Source of the DNA: a bacterium
GTDB lineage: Bacteria > Bacillota > Clostridia > Oscillospirales > Ruminococcaceae
NCBI GenBank assembly: GCA_004561545.1
Contig: SFVK01000014.1
Coordinates: forward strand, 1-64,000
DNA: 64,000 bases
Direction: 5' to 3'
Shown here: in pieces, positions 1-8,486 of the stretch
Position numbering within the stretch: position 1 is the first letter of the stretch
How the letters are laid out: the number at the start of each line of letters is the position of its first letter
Position numbers and translations under genes: made by a program
Notes under the pieces: generated by a model
Seen by the model: the letters and a program-made list of their open reading frames with translations, nothing else
Databases searched by the model: none
What the model was told of the DNA's origin: nothing

Positions 1-713
1 TCGTCGCTCGCCTGCGGCTCTCTCCTCGACTGGGCCGGATCTTCTTCAATAAGCAGACTTCTAACCAACTGAATGCTCAACTTGTTATTGCAATTTGCGT
101 GATTCTTTTGGGCATTAAATCGCCCCACATGCCCCATTACAAGATTTCGCCCCACATTAAGTTCCTCCCGGATAGTAATCGCCTTTTCAGACGAATAAGC
201 ATAGACAGATGCATCTATTGCATTATGCAAAATTTGGTACGATTGCCCCTCAAACATCCAATCTCCGGCATCCTTTACACACGCAAAACAATCCGTCGCA
301 AACTGCGGGATTTGCTTCATATAGTGCCGCTTGATTAAGTATTTGATATTCTTATCCTGATTACTGCTGTGACTATGTGCAATACGCACCGGAACACCGC
401 ACTCCTTCGCGCACTCCAGTGCCACAGAACTGAGGCAGTCCTGATGGACATGAACAATCTTATATTCCGGATGCTCTTTGAAAAACCGCTTCAGCCCCTC
501 GCGATACCCCCTACTCCACGGAACAAGACGGGAAACATGATATATCTTCCCGCCCATGGACAGAATTTCTTGATCATAATCCGCCTCAAAATCACGATGT
601 ACTAAGAAATCAAATTGTACCTTATCACGATCCATGTGACGATAATAATTCATCAGCATGGTTTCCAGACCTCCACGGCCCATATATGTAACCACTTGCA
701 AAACTCTAATCAT
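1..713 (-). pseudogene. Glycosyltransferase family 4 (EpsF-like), N-terminal part, truncated near 99
   Basis: The minus frame opens with ATG at 713 and stays open to the window edge. The first 205 codons (713 to 99) look like the N-terminal half of a GT4 glycosyltransferase of exopolysaccharide clusters: MIRVLQVVTYMGRGGLE at the start, VHVHQD near residue 90, RIAHSHSS near 113, and the start of the second Rossmann domain as GHVGRFNAQKNH. Homology then appears to stop abruptly. The next 33 codons (ANCNNKLSIQLV and onward) do not look like the expected continuation, which should carry the E-x7-E sugar-nucleotide motif. ATG lies 14 bp downstream of the epsG-like stop, so the two were one operon. 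Probably inactive, unless the window edge hides a programmed rearrangement. The family call is firm; the truncation is inferred without alignment. Confidence 0.7.
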
Positions 714-727
714 TTATCTTGTCCTTC

Positions 728-1837
728 TTACAAAATACCCCAGGCAAAATGCATCTGATAATAGAAAAAAACGCAGTAACAAATTACAGCTATAGTTTTA
801 ATCAAACGCGCAGATTGCTCGGTAAAAATATGGTTTATTTCCCATGGTAACAATATGCATTGCGACCATACGCTTACATATATAGGTAGCCTGCCCAAAA
901 ACAGTCCAGATGTTACGGCGGAAATTGTGTAGAGTCCACAAACTATAGCACTAGCTCCAGTCGCAATGCTGATTATTGGGTCATTCTCCGCACGAATATA
1001 CTTTAATCCAATCAGCGACAAAATTGCCGGAATAGAATACACTAAAACACGAAGTGGATTGGTTCCATCGTCATTCCAAGCTTGATAATCGCTTACTACA
1101 TTCTGATACTGTGTTTCTGCCAACATAGAATCCATGATATTTGTAAACTGATCTACAAACAGCAACGCAGCCAAACATGCCAAAATACAAAGCACTGTTT
1201 TCTTATTCCAAGCCTTTCCTTGTATGATAAAAATCACTGGTAGCATCAGGAGTGCCGACTGATGCATAGTAGACGCTAATAGAATGAGGAGAATGCTAGG
1301 AATATATTTTTTCTTCAAAATAAAAGGGGTGGCAGCATAAGCAATAACAACCGCTGTGAACTGTCGAATACCATTAAATGTCCAAGACAAATAATCCGTA
1401 GATGCTATAAACAGAAAAATGCTGAACCAGTAATCTTCTGAATACTTTCTACACATCCACATAATAATCAGCAGCTGAAATGCGGCAAGTAGTAAGAAGA
1501 AAAGCGTATAGGAATCACCAAAAATACTCTTTTCCAACGCCATCAAAAGATAAAAGCCCTTATCTTTCGTGACATCTGCAAGATAATTGCCAATCTCACC
1601 AAATGAAGACGCACACTCTCGAAATGCTTGCTGATATGCTCCAGTATCTCCAAAAGCATTGGACCGAAATCCAGCCCATAAAATGTATGGCAAAATCAAA
1701 ATCAATGCCGCTGGCACAGTCCATCGTTCTACTTTTTTCCCATTTACCAACTCCCGCTGCTTCGGAACAAAAATCATCAAAGCTCCGCCGCCAACAAAAA
1801 CCCAGATCAACAACCACCAATAATTTGTCAATGTCAT
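728..1837 (-). CDS. EpsG/Wzy-like polysaccharide polymerase, integral membrane
   Basis: A 369-residue, strongly hydrophobic protein with many predicted membrane spans. The EpsG-type signature sits near residues 55-75: a GFRSNAFGDTGAYQQAF segment, equivalent to the R-x3-GxDT-xxY motif in EpsG and Wzy polymerases, followed by a KDKGFYLL stretch. A second conserved region is SWTFNGIRQFTAV near residue 150. EpsG-type proteins polymerise exopolysaccharide or O-unit repeats at the membrane. It lies directly upstream of the truncated glycosyltransferase in the same orientation, so this is one edge of an exopolysaccharide or capsule locus. Low GC compared with the genes after 3.4 kb suggests recent acquisition. 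Confidence 0.8.
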   Translation of the reverse strand: MTLTNYWWLLIWVFVGGGALMIFVPKQRELVNGKKVERWTVPAALILILPYILWAGFRSNAFGDTGAYQQAFRECASSFGEIGNYLADVTKDKGFYLLMALEKSIFGDSYTLFFLLLAAFQLLIIMWMCRKYSEDYWFSIFLFIASTDYLSWTFNGIRQFTAVVIAYAATPFILKKKYIPSILLILLASTMHQSALLMLPVIFIIQGKAWNKKTVLCILACLAALLFVDQFTNIMDSMLAETQYQNVVSDYQAWNDDGTNPLRVLVYSIPAILSLIGLKYIRAENDPIISIATGASAIVCGLYTISAVTSGLFLGRLPIYVSVWSQCILLPWEINHIFTEQSARLIKTIAVICYCVFFYYQMHFAWGIL

Positions 1838-2425
1838 AACGTTCTCTCCAGTTTTATTTTATAATCCATTCATCATCTGAGTGAATCTATTCGTGTTCTC
1901 CACAATCGCACTCTACAAACATCAAAAAGTATTTTTGCTCTTTCGAAGTCTGCAAAAACAGCACATTCACCAAGTGGCATATTGCTGTATATAAAAACAG
2001 CTTATATTCACACGCTCAATCACCATACTACTCGTAAAAAAGAACCTGTGTATATAAGCTCTTCCATATTATAAGCCATTTTAGAATCTTTTCTTCAAAG
2101 TCCAGAAACTTCCTATAGAATCAGCATATAATACACCACTCCAGCATCTCATTATAACACTTTTTTAATATTCTGTCGATTGCTTTTCGCTACTATTTAC
2201 GAGCTTCCATGTATATCTATTTGTGAACATTCGCCTTAACTTATACATTTATGACACACAAATTCGAAAACTAATTGATTATTAGACATAATGATGACAT
2301 TATGCATGCATTTTTATTTCTCTTATCCTATAACGCATCAATTTTCCCTTCTAAAAGCATCTTAATTTTTAATTTCTTCTTTTTCCGAAGGGACTTATCC
2401 CAGATCAGTCGTTTTCTTTTCTTCG
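1838..2425. other. AT-rich gap without a clear gene
   Basis: 588 bp of markedly AT-rich sequence between epsG and the phage/relaxase remnant. I see no convincing gene. On the minus strand a short lysine-rich frame (about 2327 to 2455, including KKYQRSLAKKRKRLI) overlaps the end of the relaxase fragment in another frame, and may be debris. The region presumably holds the promoter of the exopolysaccharide genes, but I could not single out one -35/-10 pair. Confidence 0.5.
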
Positions 2426-2655
2426 CTAAGCTGCGCTGGTATTTTTTTTCAGAAAGCTGTCCCGGTTTTGAATTACTTTTCCAAGATCCATCCATTGTTC
2501 CCTGACTTCTTTGAATACTTTATATTGGTCATTCTTCTGGCTCTGCAGGATTGCCTTTTGTTCTTTCAGTTCCCGCACTCCAGGCAATTTTTTATCGCCA
2601 AAAATCGTGCGAAGTTCTCTGGAAGCAGTCTCATACAAGTCCAGTTCTGCCTTAT
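2426..2655 (-). pseudogene. Relaxase/mobilisation protein, C-terminal fragment
   Basis: About the last 76 codons of a longer open minus frame resemble the C-terminal helical tail of MobA/Rlx-type relaxases from Tn1549-like integrative elements of Clostridia: YETASRELRTIF, then GDKKLPGVRELKEQKAIL, then a coiled segment ending in NRDSFLKK. These tails normally follow a large nuclease domain, which is absent here. The fragment is fused in frame to a phage tail-protein fragment at about 2655 (codons for IKKD then KAELD). This is recombination debris from a lost conjugative or mobilisable element. Family recognition is from memory of the tail pattern and needs a search. Confidence 0.55.
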
Positions 2656-3256
2656 CCTTTTTGATTTCTTCCTCTACTTCATATTCCTCCACAAGGTTTC
2701 CAGTGTTGTAGGTTCTCACCACAATCCCGGAAGGGAGGGAGTTGCCGAACACCAGCTTAATGCCGTAATACATACAGATTGCTTCCTGCGTTACGGTCAG
2801 CACAGGGTTCACAGAAAACTTGCCGTTTGCATCGGACAGTGCGCTGGAAACGAACCCTGTATTAAGTTTCCTCCCACTCACGTTCCTGGGCAGGAAGAAC
2901 ACACCTCCGTCCACCACGGTATAACCCGTAGCCAGAGTTGCGTATTCATCCTTCGTGTCATTGCTCAAAACAGAACCAACCGTAGAATAGGGTGTTTCTC
3001 CGTTGGAGGTTGCCGTTGCCGCAGGGTTGAAGTTGGACTTAATCTGAATAAGCCCTGTTCTGGACTGAGAAAGCACACAGCGGCAGGCGTTGGCTATAAT
3101 CTGCAAGGCTTCCTTACATTTCACACGGGGGATAGGGTTCTTGCTGTACAAGTGTTTCAGGCGGGGGTCAATGTAATACTCCGTCTGCCCAGCTTCACGC
3201 AAGATTTCAACCGCAAGGTCAAAGTAGCTTTTCCCTGCGGAATTATACATCCGCTT
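2656..3256 (-). pseudogene. Phage tail/minor structural protein, internal fragment
   Basis: About 200 codons read in the same frame as, and just upstream of, the relaxase tail. They resemble an internal segment of a tail protein common in Lachnospiraceae and Ruminococcaceae prophages: SYFDLAVEILREAG, then YSKNPIPRVKCKEALQIIANA, then GVFFLPRN and LNTGF, then a beta-rich module with NTGNLVEEYEV. In intact homologues this last module is followed by HEF and a domain ending in NRI, which is replaced here by relaxase sequence. The N-terminal 50 codons of the open frame (from 3400) are GC-rich and look like read-through of host DNA, so the true fragment starts near 3256. It marks a decayed prophage. 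Confidence 0.55.
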
Positions 3257-3396
3257 TGCTGTGCCGCTTGTTCCCCGCAATCCTCCAGACAGAAACAGCC
3301 CGGCGGGGATGCCGTTCGCCGTGCATCTCCGCCGGGCATACTGTGTGTTGTGTCGGGTCCGACCGGCCCGTGTCGGGGGGCGGGCCGCCGGCCGCG

Positions 3397-3738
3397 TCAA
3401 AAGTTCGCGCCGTTCCAGCCCCAGTCGCTGACGGGGTGGTAGGTCACATAGACCGCGTCGCCGGGGATTCCCAGCTGGTCGGCCAGGATCTGGCAGAGCC
3501 GGGCGGTCATGGTCTCATAGTCGGCGGGGGCGGCGCTGCCAAAAAGGCTCACAGCCAGGTACGCCCCCTTGTCCAGCCTGCGCCCGCCCATCCAGAGGTC
3601 ACATTCATCCGCAATCTGCACCATCAGGTAGGTCTCGGTCTTGTGCAGCGCGGTGACCGCCTGTCCAAAGGCGGATTTGAGCTGTTCCTTCTGTTCCGGG
3701 GTGGCGGGTACGGTCAGTCGGGCATCGATAAACGGCAT
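3397..3738 (-). CDS. Tautomerase, MIF/phenylpyruvate tautomerase family
   Basis: 113 residues, the normal length of the MIF-like tautomerase family. Met1 is followed by Pro2, the catalytic N-terminal base of the superfamily (MPFIDARLTV). The C-terminus DWGWNGANF matches the family ending seen in MIF homologues (S-x-WGWNG-x-NF). It would be a small cytoplasmic trimer that tautomerises keto/enol alpha-keto acids; the physiological substrate is unknown. The start at 3738 has GAGGAGGAAC in front of it. It overlaps the 3' end of the SGNH hydrolase gene by 25 bp, suggesting co-transcription. Downstream lies the decayed mobile region. Confidence 0.85.
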   Translation of the reverse strand: MPFIDARLTVPATPEQKEQLKSAFGQAVTALHKTETYLMVQIADECDLWMGGRRLDKGAYLAVSLFGSAAPADYETMTARLCQILADQLGIPGDAVYVTYHPVSDWGWNGANF

Positions 3739-4331
3739 AACGGTTCCTCCTCAGGCCAAAAAATTTCGGGGAGCAGCGGTGCGAGCGCCCGGGCCAGACG
3801 GCGGTGGCCCTCCGGCGTCAGGTGAACGCCGTCAAACGCCAGCGGCAGCTCCCAGGCGCCGGCATCGGCAAAGGCAAGGTCCATACGGCGGGCCAGCGCG
3901 GCGTATTCCCGCGCAAGCTGGCGGCTGACTTGGGCCAGCTCCCCGTCGGGCACCGCCACGGGCGGCGGGGCCAGCAGCAGAACCGGCAGCCCCGGCCAGA
4001 TGGCCCGCAGATGGGTGAGCATGGCTTTCATCTTTTCCGCGATGTCCCGCGCGGCGGGCAGATACCCGGTGAGCACATCGTTGGTCCCCAGCATGACAAT
4101 CAGGCCGTCCTGGGTCCCGGCGGCGCAGATCCGGTTGTCCAGCATCTGCCACGCGCGGGGCGAGGTGAGAATCTTCCTCCCGTTTTTGCCGGCGTTGGTC
4201 ACCTGCGCCCCGGTGGCGGCGCCCAGCAGCTCCGGCCAGCGGGCATCCGCCGGGTACCGCCCGCCCAAGGGTTCCCTCGGGTCATAGCCGTAGGTGTTGG
4301 AATCGCCAAAGCAGAAAATCCGCCGTTCCAT
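3714..4331 (-). CDS. SGNH/GDSL-family hydrolase (esterase-like)
   Basis: 205 residues from ATG 4331, chosen because GGGGAC precedes it and the GDSL block then lies at the N-terminus. All SGNH blocks are visible: block I FGDSNTYGY (catalytic Ser), block II NAGKNGRK (Gly), block III MLGTND (Asn), and block V DGVHLTPEGH (catalytic Asp and His). No signal peptide, so probably cytoplasmic. The closest recognisable type is the arylesterase/acyl-CoA-thioesterase I-like GDSL group; the substrate cannot be told. It is transcribed divergently from the RNA methyltransferase gene through an overlapping promoter region and probably carries the tautomerase gene downstream. Confidence 0.85.
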   Translation of the reverse strand: MERRIFCFGDSNTYGYDPREPLGGRYPADARWPELLGAATGAQVTNAGKNGRKILTSPRAWQMLDNRICAAGTQDGLIVMLGTNDVLTGYLPAARDIAEKMKAMLTHLRAIWPGLPVLLLAPPPVAVPDGELAQVSRQLAREYAALARRMDLAFADAGAWELPLAFDGVHLTPEGHRRLARALAPLLPEIFWPEEEPLCRLSMPD

Positions 4332-4358
4332 GCCGCTGTCCCCTTTCCGGTTTTTTCC

Positions 4359-4387
4359 ATTGTACCACGGCGGGCGGGACTGTTCAA
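4359..4387 (-). promoter_or_regulatory. Promoter for SGNH hydrolase/tautomerase
   Basis: On the minus strand TTGAAC (4387-4382), a 17-bp spacer and TACAAT (4364-4359). It ends 27 bp before the hydrolase ATG and overlaps the oppositely directed promoter of the methyltransferase gene. Confidence 0.6.
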
Positions 4388-4409
4388 TCCCCGGATTTTC
4401 TGCTATAAT
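4381..4409 (+). promoter_or_regulatory. Promoter for TrmH-type methyltransferase
   Basis: A perfect TATAAT at 4404-4409 with a weak -35 TGTTCA at 4381-4386 and a 17-bp spacer. The -35 elements of the two divergent promoters overlap, so the two polymerases would exclude each other. Confidence 0.6.
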
Positions 4410-4450
4410 GCAGGAAAACATCCATTCTGCGTTTGGGAAAGGTGACCCCC

Positions 4451-5281
4451 ATGGCAAACATCATCGAAATCAGGGACCTGTCCGCGCCCGGGCTGGACGT
4501 GTATGCCCGGCTGACCGAGGCCCAGCTCCGCAACCGGCTGGAGCCGGAAAAAGGGATCTTTATCGCCGAAAGCCCCAAGGTCATTCTGCGGGCGCTGGAC
4601 GCGGGGATTCAGCCCCTCTCCCTTTTGATGGAGCGCCGGCAGATTGACGGCCCCGCGCGGGACGTTCTGGCCCGGTGCGGCGACGCGCCGGTCTACACGG
4701 CGGACCGCGAGGTGCTGGCCGGGCTGACCGGCTACGCGCTGACCCGGGGCGTACTGTGCGCCATGCGGCGTCCGGCGCTGCCCGGGGTGGAGCAGCTCTG
4801 CGCCGGGGCGCGGCGGGTGGCGGTGCTGGAGGGCATTGTGGACTCCACCAACGTGGGGGCCATCTTCCGCTCGGCGGCGGCGCTGCACATGGACGCCGTG
4901 CTGCTGACCCCCACCTGCTGCGACCCGCTGTGCCGCCGGGCGGTGCGGGTGAGCATGGGCACGGTCTTTCAGGTGCCGTGGGGGCGCATCGGGCAGGACG
5001 CCGCCGACTGGCCGGACGCCGGTCTGGCCCGGCTGAACCGGCTGGGCTTTGCCACGGCGGCCATGGCGCTGAGCGATGACTCGGTGTGCATCGACGACCC
5101 CCGCCTGGCCGCAGAGCCGCGTCTGGCGATTGTTCTGGGCACCGAGGGGGACGGCCTTGCCCCGCGCACCATTGCGGGGTGCGACTATACGGTGCGCATT
5201 CCCATGTCCCACGGGGTGGACTCCCTCAATGTGGCGGCGGCCAGCGCCGTGGCCTTCTGGGAGCTGGGGGCAAGGGAATAA
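4451..5281 (+). CDS. TrmH/SpoU-family RNA 2'-O-methyltransferase
   Basis: 276 residues from ATG 4451 (MANIIEIRD); a GGGAAAGGTG ribosome site precedes it, and an in-frame ATG six codons earlier is poorly placed. The N-terminal 100 residues form the SpoU substrate-binding domain. The C-terminal SPOUT domain shows the three family motifs: STNVGAIFRSA (motif 1, SAM/RNA Arg), IVLGTEGDGL (motif 2) and IPMSHGVDSLNVAAASA (motif 3, knot). It methylates ribose 2'-OH of rRNA or tRNA; the target nucleotide cannot be inferred. Monocistronic, ending at a bidirectional terminator. Confidence 0.88.
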   Translation: MANIIEIRDLSAPGLDVYARLTEAQLRNRLEPEKGIFIAESPKVILRALDAGIQPLSLLMERRQIDGPARDVLARCGDAPVYTADREVLAGLTGYALTRGVLCAMRRPALPGVEQLCAGARRVAVLEGIVDSTNVGAIFRSAAALHMDAVLLTPTCCDPLCRRAVRVSMGTVFQVPWGRIGQDAADWPDAGLARLNRLGFATAAMALSDDSVCIDDPRLAAEPRLAIVLGTEGDGLAPRTIAGCDYTVRIPMSHGVDSLNVAAASAVAFWELGARE

Positions 5282-5301
5282 CTTCCCTGACAAAAATTGG
5301 G

Positions 5302-5328
5302 GGGCGGGGGCCGCTGCGGCTCCCGCCC
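5302..5328. terminator. Bidirectional intrinsic terminator between methyltransferase and cupin genes
   Basis: An 11-bp GC stem (GGGCGGGGGCC with GGCTCCCGCCC, one G-T pair) around a GCTGC loop. TGTTTGTT follows on the plus strand and TTTTTG on the minus strand, fitting the convergent genes on either side. Confidence 0.7.
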
Positions 5329-5340
5329 TGTTTGTTGGGG

Positions 5341-5772
5341 TTATGCGTGTTCCTGCGCGTCGGCAATGGCCTTGGTCTGCTGAATGGTGCCGTGGGGATG
5401 ATGCGGCGGCGCATAGAGCGTATAAACCTTCAGCGGCTCGCTGCCGATGTTGGTCACATTGTGCCAGGTCCCGGCGGGGATGATCACCGCATAGCGGCTG
5501 TCCATGCGCTGCTTCTTGGTCAGATGGTCCTTGCTGTCGCCCATCTCGGCCAGGGCCAGACCGCTCTCCACGCGGATAAACTGGTCGGTCTCGGGGTGGA
5601 CCTCCAGACCGATCTCCCCGCCCACGGGGATGCTCATCAGCGTGAGCTGAAGGTAGTCCCCCGTCCACAGCGCGGTGCGGTAGTTGGGGTTGGCCTTGGT
5701 GATGCGGTCAATGTTGACAACGTAGGGCGCCGGGCCGTAGTCCCGGAGCTCACTGGATGAATTGGTGTTCAT
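5341..5772 (-). CDS. Single-domain cupin protein
   Basis: 143 residues from ATG 5772; AGGAGG at 5786-5781 selects this start over the upstream ATG 5802. Cupin motif 1 is GGEIGLEVHPETDQFIRVESG, with a metal-binding His and Glu; motif 2 is IIPAGTWHNVTNIG with the last His. The strand pattern fits a small beta-barrel that binds one metal ion. Homologues of this length in Clostridia are usually annotated only as cupins, and the C-terminal LYAPPHHPHGT region is typical. Function unknown; possibly a sugar-related isomerase or a stress protein. Single gene, convergent with the methyltransferase. Confidence 0.85.
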   Translation of the reverse strand: MNTNSSSELRDYGPAPYVVNIDRITKANPNYRTALWTGDYLQLTLMSIPVGGEIGLEVHPETDQFIRVESGLALAEMGDSKDHLTKKQRMDSRYAVIIPAGTWHNVTNIGSEPLKVYTLYAPPHHPHGTIQQTKAIADAQEHA

Positions 5773-5816
5773 GGGTTGTTTCCTCCTTTGATCCAGAGTC
5801 AACCCATCCTATGCCG

Positions 5817-6359
5817 TCACGCCCGCTGGCGATACTGAACCACGCCGGTGCGGTTGAGCGCCGCCATAACGGCGGGGATGAGCACCAGCTGCAGCACGAT
5901 GCCGGGGATGGCGTTGAGGAAGGCGCTGGCCCAAAACATTTGCAGCGTCAGCGCCGAACCGCTCATCCCCAGCAGCACCGCCTGCACGCAGCCCCAGACG
6001 GCGCGGCCCGCCAGCATGGCGGGAAGGAGGGCGGCATAGACCGCCGCCGTGCCCCGGCGCGGCGCACAGGCGTAAATCACCCCGCAGACCAGTCCGTAGA
6101 CCGCCAGCTCGCAGGACATCGAGACGGCGGTGGGGAACAGGGGCGGCATACCGAACATCACACTGCGCAGCAGCGGGGTCACCAGCCCCACCGCCATCCC
6201 CCAGGGCCCGCCGCAGATCAGCCCGCAGAGAAACACCGGGAGGTGCATGGGCAGCAGCAGATTGCCGATGCGGGGGATCTGGCCCGTGACCATCGGCAGA
6301 ACCAGGCCAAGGGCCAGGAAGAAAGCGGAGAGCGTCAGTTTTTTGGTGTTTGTTTTCAT
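5817..6359 (-). CDS. ECF transporter S component (vitamin-binding membrane protein)
   Basis: 180 residues, nearly all hydrophobic, consistent with the six-helix S-component fold. Start ATG 6359 follows AGAGGAAAACCG. The N-terminal sequence TLSAFFLALGLVLPMVTGQ and the loop LLLPMHLPVFLCGLICG, then LLRSVMFGMPPLFP, match the widespread S component related to the pantothenate (PanT/COG4684) group. The protein would capture a vitamin and dock to a shared EcfA/A'/T module encoded elsewhere. No riboswitch is apparent in the short upstream gap, so the substrate stays open. Divergent from the DUF3842 gene. Confidence 0.82.
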   Translation of the reverse strand: MKTNTKKLTLSAFFLALGLVLPMVTGQIPRIGNLLLPMHLPVFLCGLICGGPWGMAVGLVTPLLRSVMFGMPPLFPTAVSMSCELAVYGLVCGVIYACAPRRGTAAVYAALLPAMLAGRAVWGCVQAVLLGMSGSALTLQMFWASAFLNAIPGIVLQLVLIPAVMAALNRTGVVQYRQRA

Positions 6360-6440
6360 CGGTTTTCCTCTTTTCTGATTTGACAGCGGCACCGGAAGAT
6401 GGTACGATGGTGCCAACACAGGCAGGGAGGTGCCGCAGAG

Positions 6441-6854
6441 ATGGAAATTTTGGTGATTGACGGTCAGGGCGGCGGGCTGGGCCGCCAGCTGGTGGCGGCG
6501 CTGCGCAAAGCCATGCCGGGGGCCGAGCTTATGGCGGTGGGCACCAACAGCGCCGCCACCGAGGCCATGCGCAAGGCCGGGGCCAGCCGGGCCGCCACCG
6601 GGGAGAACGCCGTGGCGGTGGCCTGCCGCCGGGCCGATGTGATTGTGGGGCCGCTGGGCATCGTGATGGCGGACGCCCTGCTGGGGGAGATCACCCCCGC
6701 CATGGCCCTTGCCGTGGCCCGGAGCCGGGCGCGGCGGGTGCTGATTCCCACCAACCGGTGCGACACCCTGGTGGTGGGCGTGGCCGCCGGGTCCATGACC
6801 GCCCTGGTCCAGCAGGCCGTGGACGAGGTGCAGGCGGTCTGCGCAGGCGGATAA
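6441..6854 (+). CDS. DUF3842 family protein
   Basis: 137 residues from ATG 6441, preceded by GGGAGGTG. The sequence is typical of DUF3842: MEILVIDGQGGGLGRQLV at the N-terminus (a Rossmann-like glycine-rich nucleotide site), then MAVGTNSAATEAM, KAGASRAATGENA, and VGPLGIVMADALLGEITP. The family is restricted mostly to Firmicutes and has no proven biochemical role. The glycine-rich loop suggests it binds a nucleotide or dinucleotide. It sits divergently next to the ECF S component with about 80 bp between the starts, so the two may share regulation. It ends at a strong terminator. Confidence 0.85.
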   Translation: MEILVIDGQGGGLGRQLVAALRKAMPGAELMAVGTNSAATEAMRKAGASRAATGENAVAVACRRADVIVGPLGIVMADALLGEITPAMALAVARSRARRVLIPTNRCDTLVVGVAAGSMTALVQQAVDEVQAVCAGG

Positions 6855-6866
6855 TCGCAGTCGTTT

Positions 6867-6895
6867 GCGGCGGGGCTGTGCCCCGCCCTTTTTTG
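6867..6895 (+). terminator. Intrinsic terminator after the DUF3842 gene
   Basis: A 7-bp GC stem (GGCGGGG with CCCCGCC) around CTGTG, followed within two bases by six T. Confidence 0.85.
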
Positions 6896-7110
6896 TTCCG
6901 CAAAAAAACAAAGGCAGAACGCATCCCGCTCCCCTGCCGGGGAACCGCATACCTTCTGCCGTATACCCAAAATTTCTGGAATATTCTGTTTTTCTGCCGG
7001 GCAATGGCAGCGCTTCGGCGCCGCCGGGGCCGGCTTCCTGCCGGTCCGTGCCTGCTCATTATACCGGCTGCACCCCGGCGGTGTCAAGCCCCGCCGCCGC
7101 AAAAAACAGG
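6896..7110. other. Intergenic region with a long-range hairpin
   Basis: No gene seen. 6913-6960 can fold with an outer GGCAGAA/TTCTGCC stem and an inner CCCC-TGCC-GGGG stem. Read on the minus strand the structure runs into a T-rich stretch (6910-6898), so it could terminate a leftward transcript, but no gene is there to be terminated. The rest is unremarkable. Confidence 0.4.
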
Positions 7111-7139
7111 TTGAAGCGCCGGGGCCCACGGTGTAAAAT
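7111..7139 (+). promoter_or_regulatory. Promoter of the peptidase/gluQ/pseudo-ATPase/acylphosphatase operon
   Basis: TTGAAG (7111-7116), a 17-bp spacer, and TAAAAT (7134-7139), 39 bp upstream of the aminopeptidase ATG. The four following genes overlap or nearly touch, so this is the likely promoter for all of them. Confidence 0.65.
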
Positions 7140-7178
7140 AGAGGGGAACCCACGCTCAAACCGAAAGGATACGTTTTA

Positions 7179-8486
7179 ATGGAAATACAACAGTTGTTTG
7201 ATTTTCTTGCCCGGTCCGTCTCCCCCTTCCACGCGGTGCAGACGGCCGCCAGTCTGCTGGACGCCGCCGGGTACGCCCGGCTGGAGGAGGCCGGCTACTG
7301 GAACCTGGAGCCGGGCCACGGCTACTACACCACCCGCAACGAAAGCTCCCTCATCGCCTGGCGGGTGCCCGCCCACGGCATTGGCGGCTGGCGCATCGCG
7401 GCCAGCCATTCGGACTCCCCCGCCTGGCGGATCAAGAACGCCGATCTGCCCGCCGCAGGCTGTCTGCGCCTCAATGTGGAGGGCTACGGCGGCATGATCA
7501 TGCACAGCTGGATGGACCGGCCCCTCTCGGCGGCCGGGCGGGTGCTGGTGCGCAATGAGGCGGACGGCACGCTGGAAAGCCGTCTGGTCAACCTGGACCG
7601 GGACCTGCTGGTGATCCCCTCGCTGGCCATCCACATGGACCGCACCGTCAACGATGGCCACAAATACAATCCCCAGGTGGAGATGCAGCCCCTCTACGGC
7701 CCCGCCGGGGCACGGCCCTTTGCCGCGCTGGTGGCCCAGGCCGCCGGGGTGGACCCGGCCGACATGGTGGACTGGGACCTTTCGCTCTACACCCGGCAGG
7801 CGCCCACCCGCATCGGGCCGGACGGGGAATGGTTCCTGAGCCCCCGTATTGACGATCTGGAATGCGCCGCCACCACGCTGTACGGCTTTTTGGAGGCTGC
7901 GTCCGAAACCGACAGCGCCTGCGCGCCGGTGTGGGCCATGTTTGACAACGAGGAAGTGGGCAGCTCCACCCGCCAGGGCGCGGCGAGCGCCTTCCTGCGG
8001 GATGTGCTGGACCGCATTCTGGACGCAGTGCCCCACAGCGCTCAGGCCATGCAGCGGGCGCTGGCCAACAGCTTTGTGCTGAGCGCCGACAACGCCCACG
8101 CCACCCACCCCAGCTATGCCGACAAATCTGACCCCGCCAACCCGGTGCGGATGGGCGGCGGCGTGGTGGTCAAGGTGAACGCCAGCCAGAAATACACCAC
8201 CAGCGGGCTGACGGGCGCCATCTTTAAGGAAATCTGCCGCAAAAACAATGTGCCGGTGCAGCAGTTTGCCAACCGGGCGGATCTGCCCGGCGGCAGCACG
8301 CTGGGCAATCTGCTGAGCCACACCCTGCCGGTGCCCATGGTGGACATCGGCCTGGCCCAGCTGGCCATGCATTCGGCGGTGGAGACCGCCGCCGTGGCCG
8401 ACGCGGACGCCATGGTGCGGGCGGTGGCCGGGTTCTACCGGGTCCATCTGCGCGCGCTGGGCGACGGCCGCTACACGCTGGAATGA
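7179..8486 (+). CDS. apeB: M18 family aspartyl aminopeptidase
   Basis: 435 residues, standard for the M18 family. Metal and catalytic motifs are present: ASHSDSPAWRIK (first metal His and Asp) near residue 87, RIDDLECA near 225 (bridging Asp region), MFDNEEVGSST near 252 (catalytic Glu and metal ligand), and the C-terminal PMVDIGLAQLAMHSAVETA carrying the last His. The enzyme removes N-terminal residues, usually acidic ones, from peptides in the cytoplasm as a dodecamer. The start follows GAAAGGAT and a good promoter. Its last four bases overlap the gluQ start (ATGA). Confidence 0.9.
   Translation: MEIQQLFDFLARSVSPFHAVQTAASLLDAAGYARLEEAGYWNLEPGHGYYTTRNESSLIAWRVPAHGIGGWRIAASHSDSPAWRIKNADLPAAGCLRLNVEGYGGMIMHSWMDRPLSAAGRVLVRNEADGTLESRLVNLDRDLLVIPSLAIHMDRTVNDGHKYNPQVEMQPLYGPAGARPFAALVAQAAGVDPADMVDWDLSLYTRQAPTRIGPDGEWFLSPRIDDLECAATTLYGFLEAASETDSACAPVWAMFDNEEVGSSTRQGAASAFLRDVLDRILDAVPHSAQAMQRALANSFVLSADNAHATHPSYADKSDPANPVRMGGGVVVKVNASQKYTTSGLTGAIFKEICRKNNVPVQQFANRADLPGGSTLGNLLSHTLPVPMVDIGLAQLAMHSAVETAAVADADAMVRAVAGFYRVHLRALGDGRYTLE

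Noticed and set aside
99..605. Short plus-strand frames near the window start
   Set aside because: They lie opposite the clearly recognisable glycosyltransferase reading frame and have no motif.
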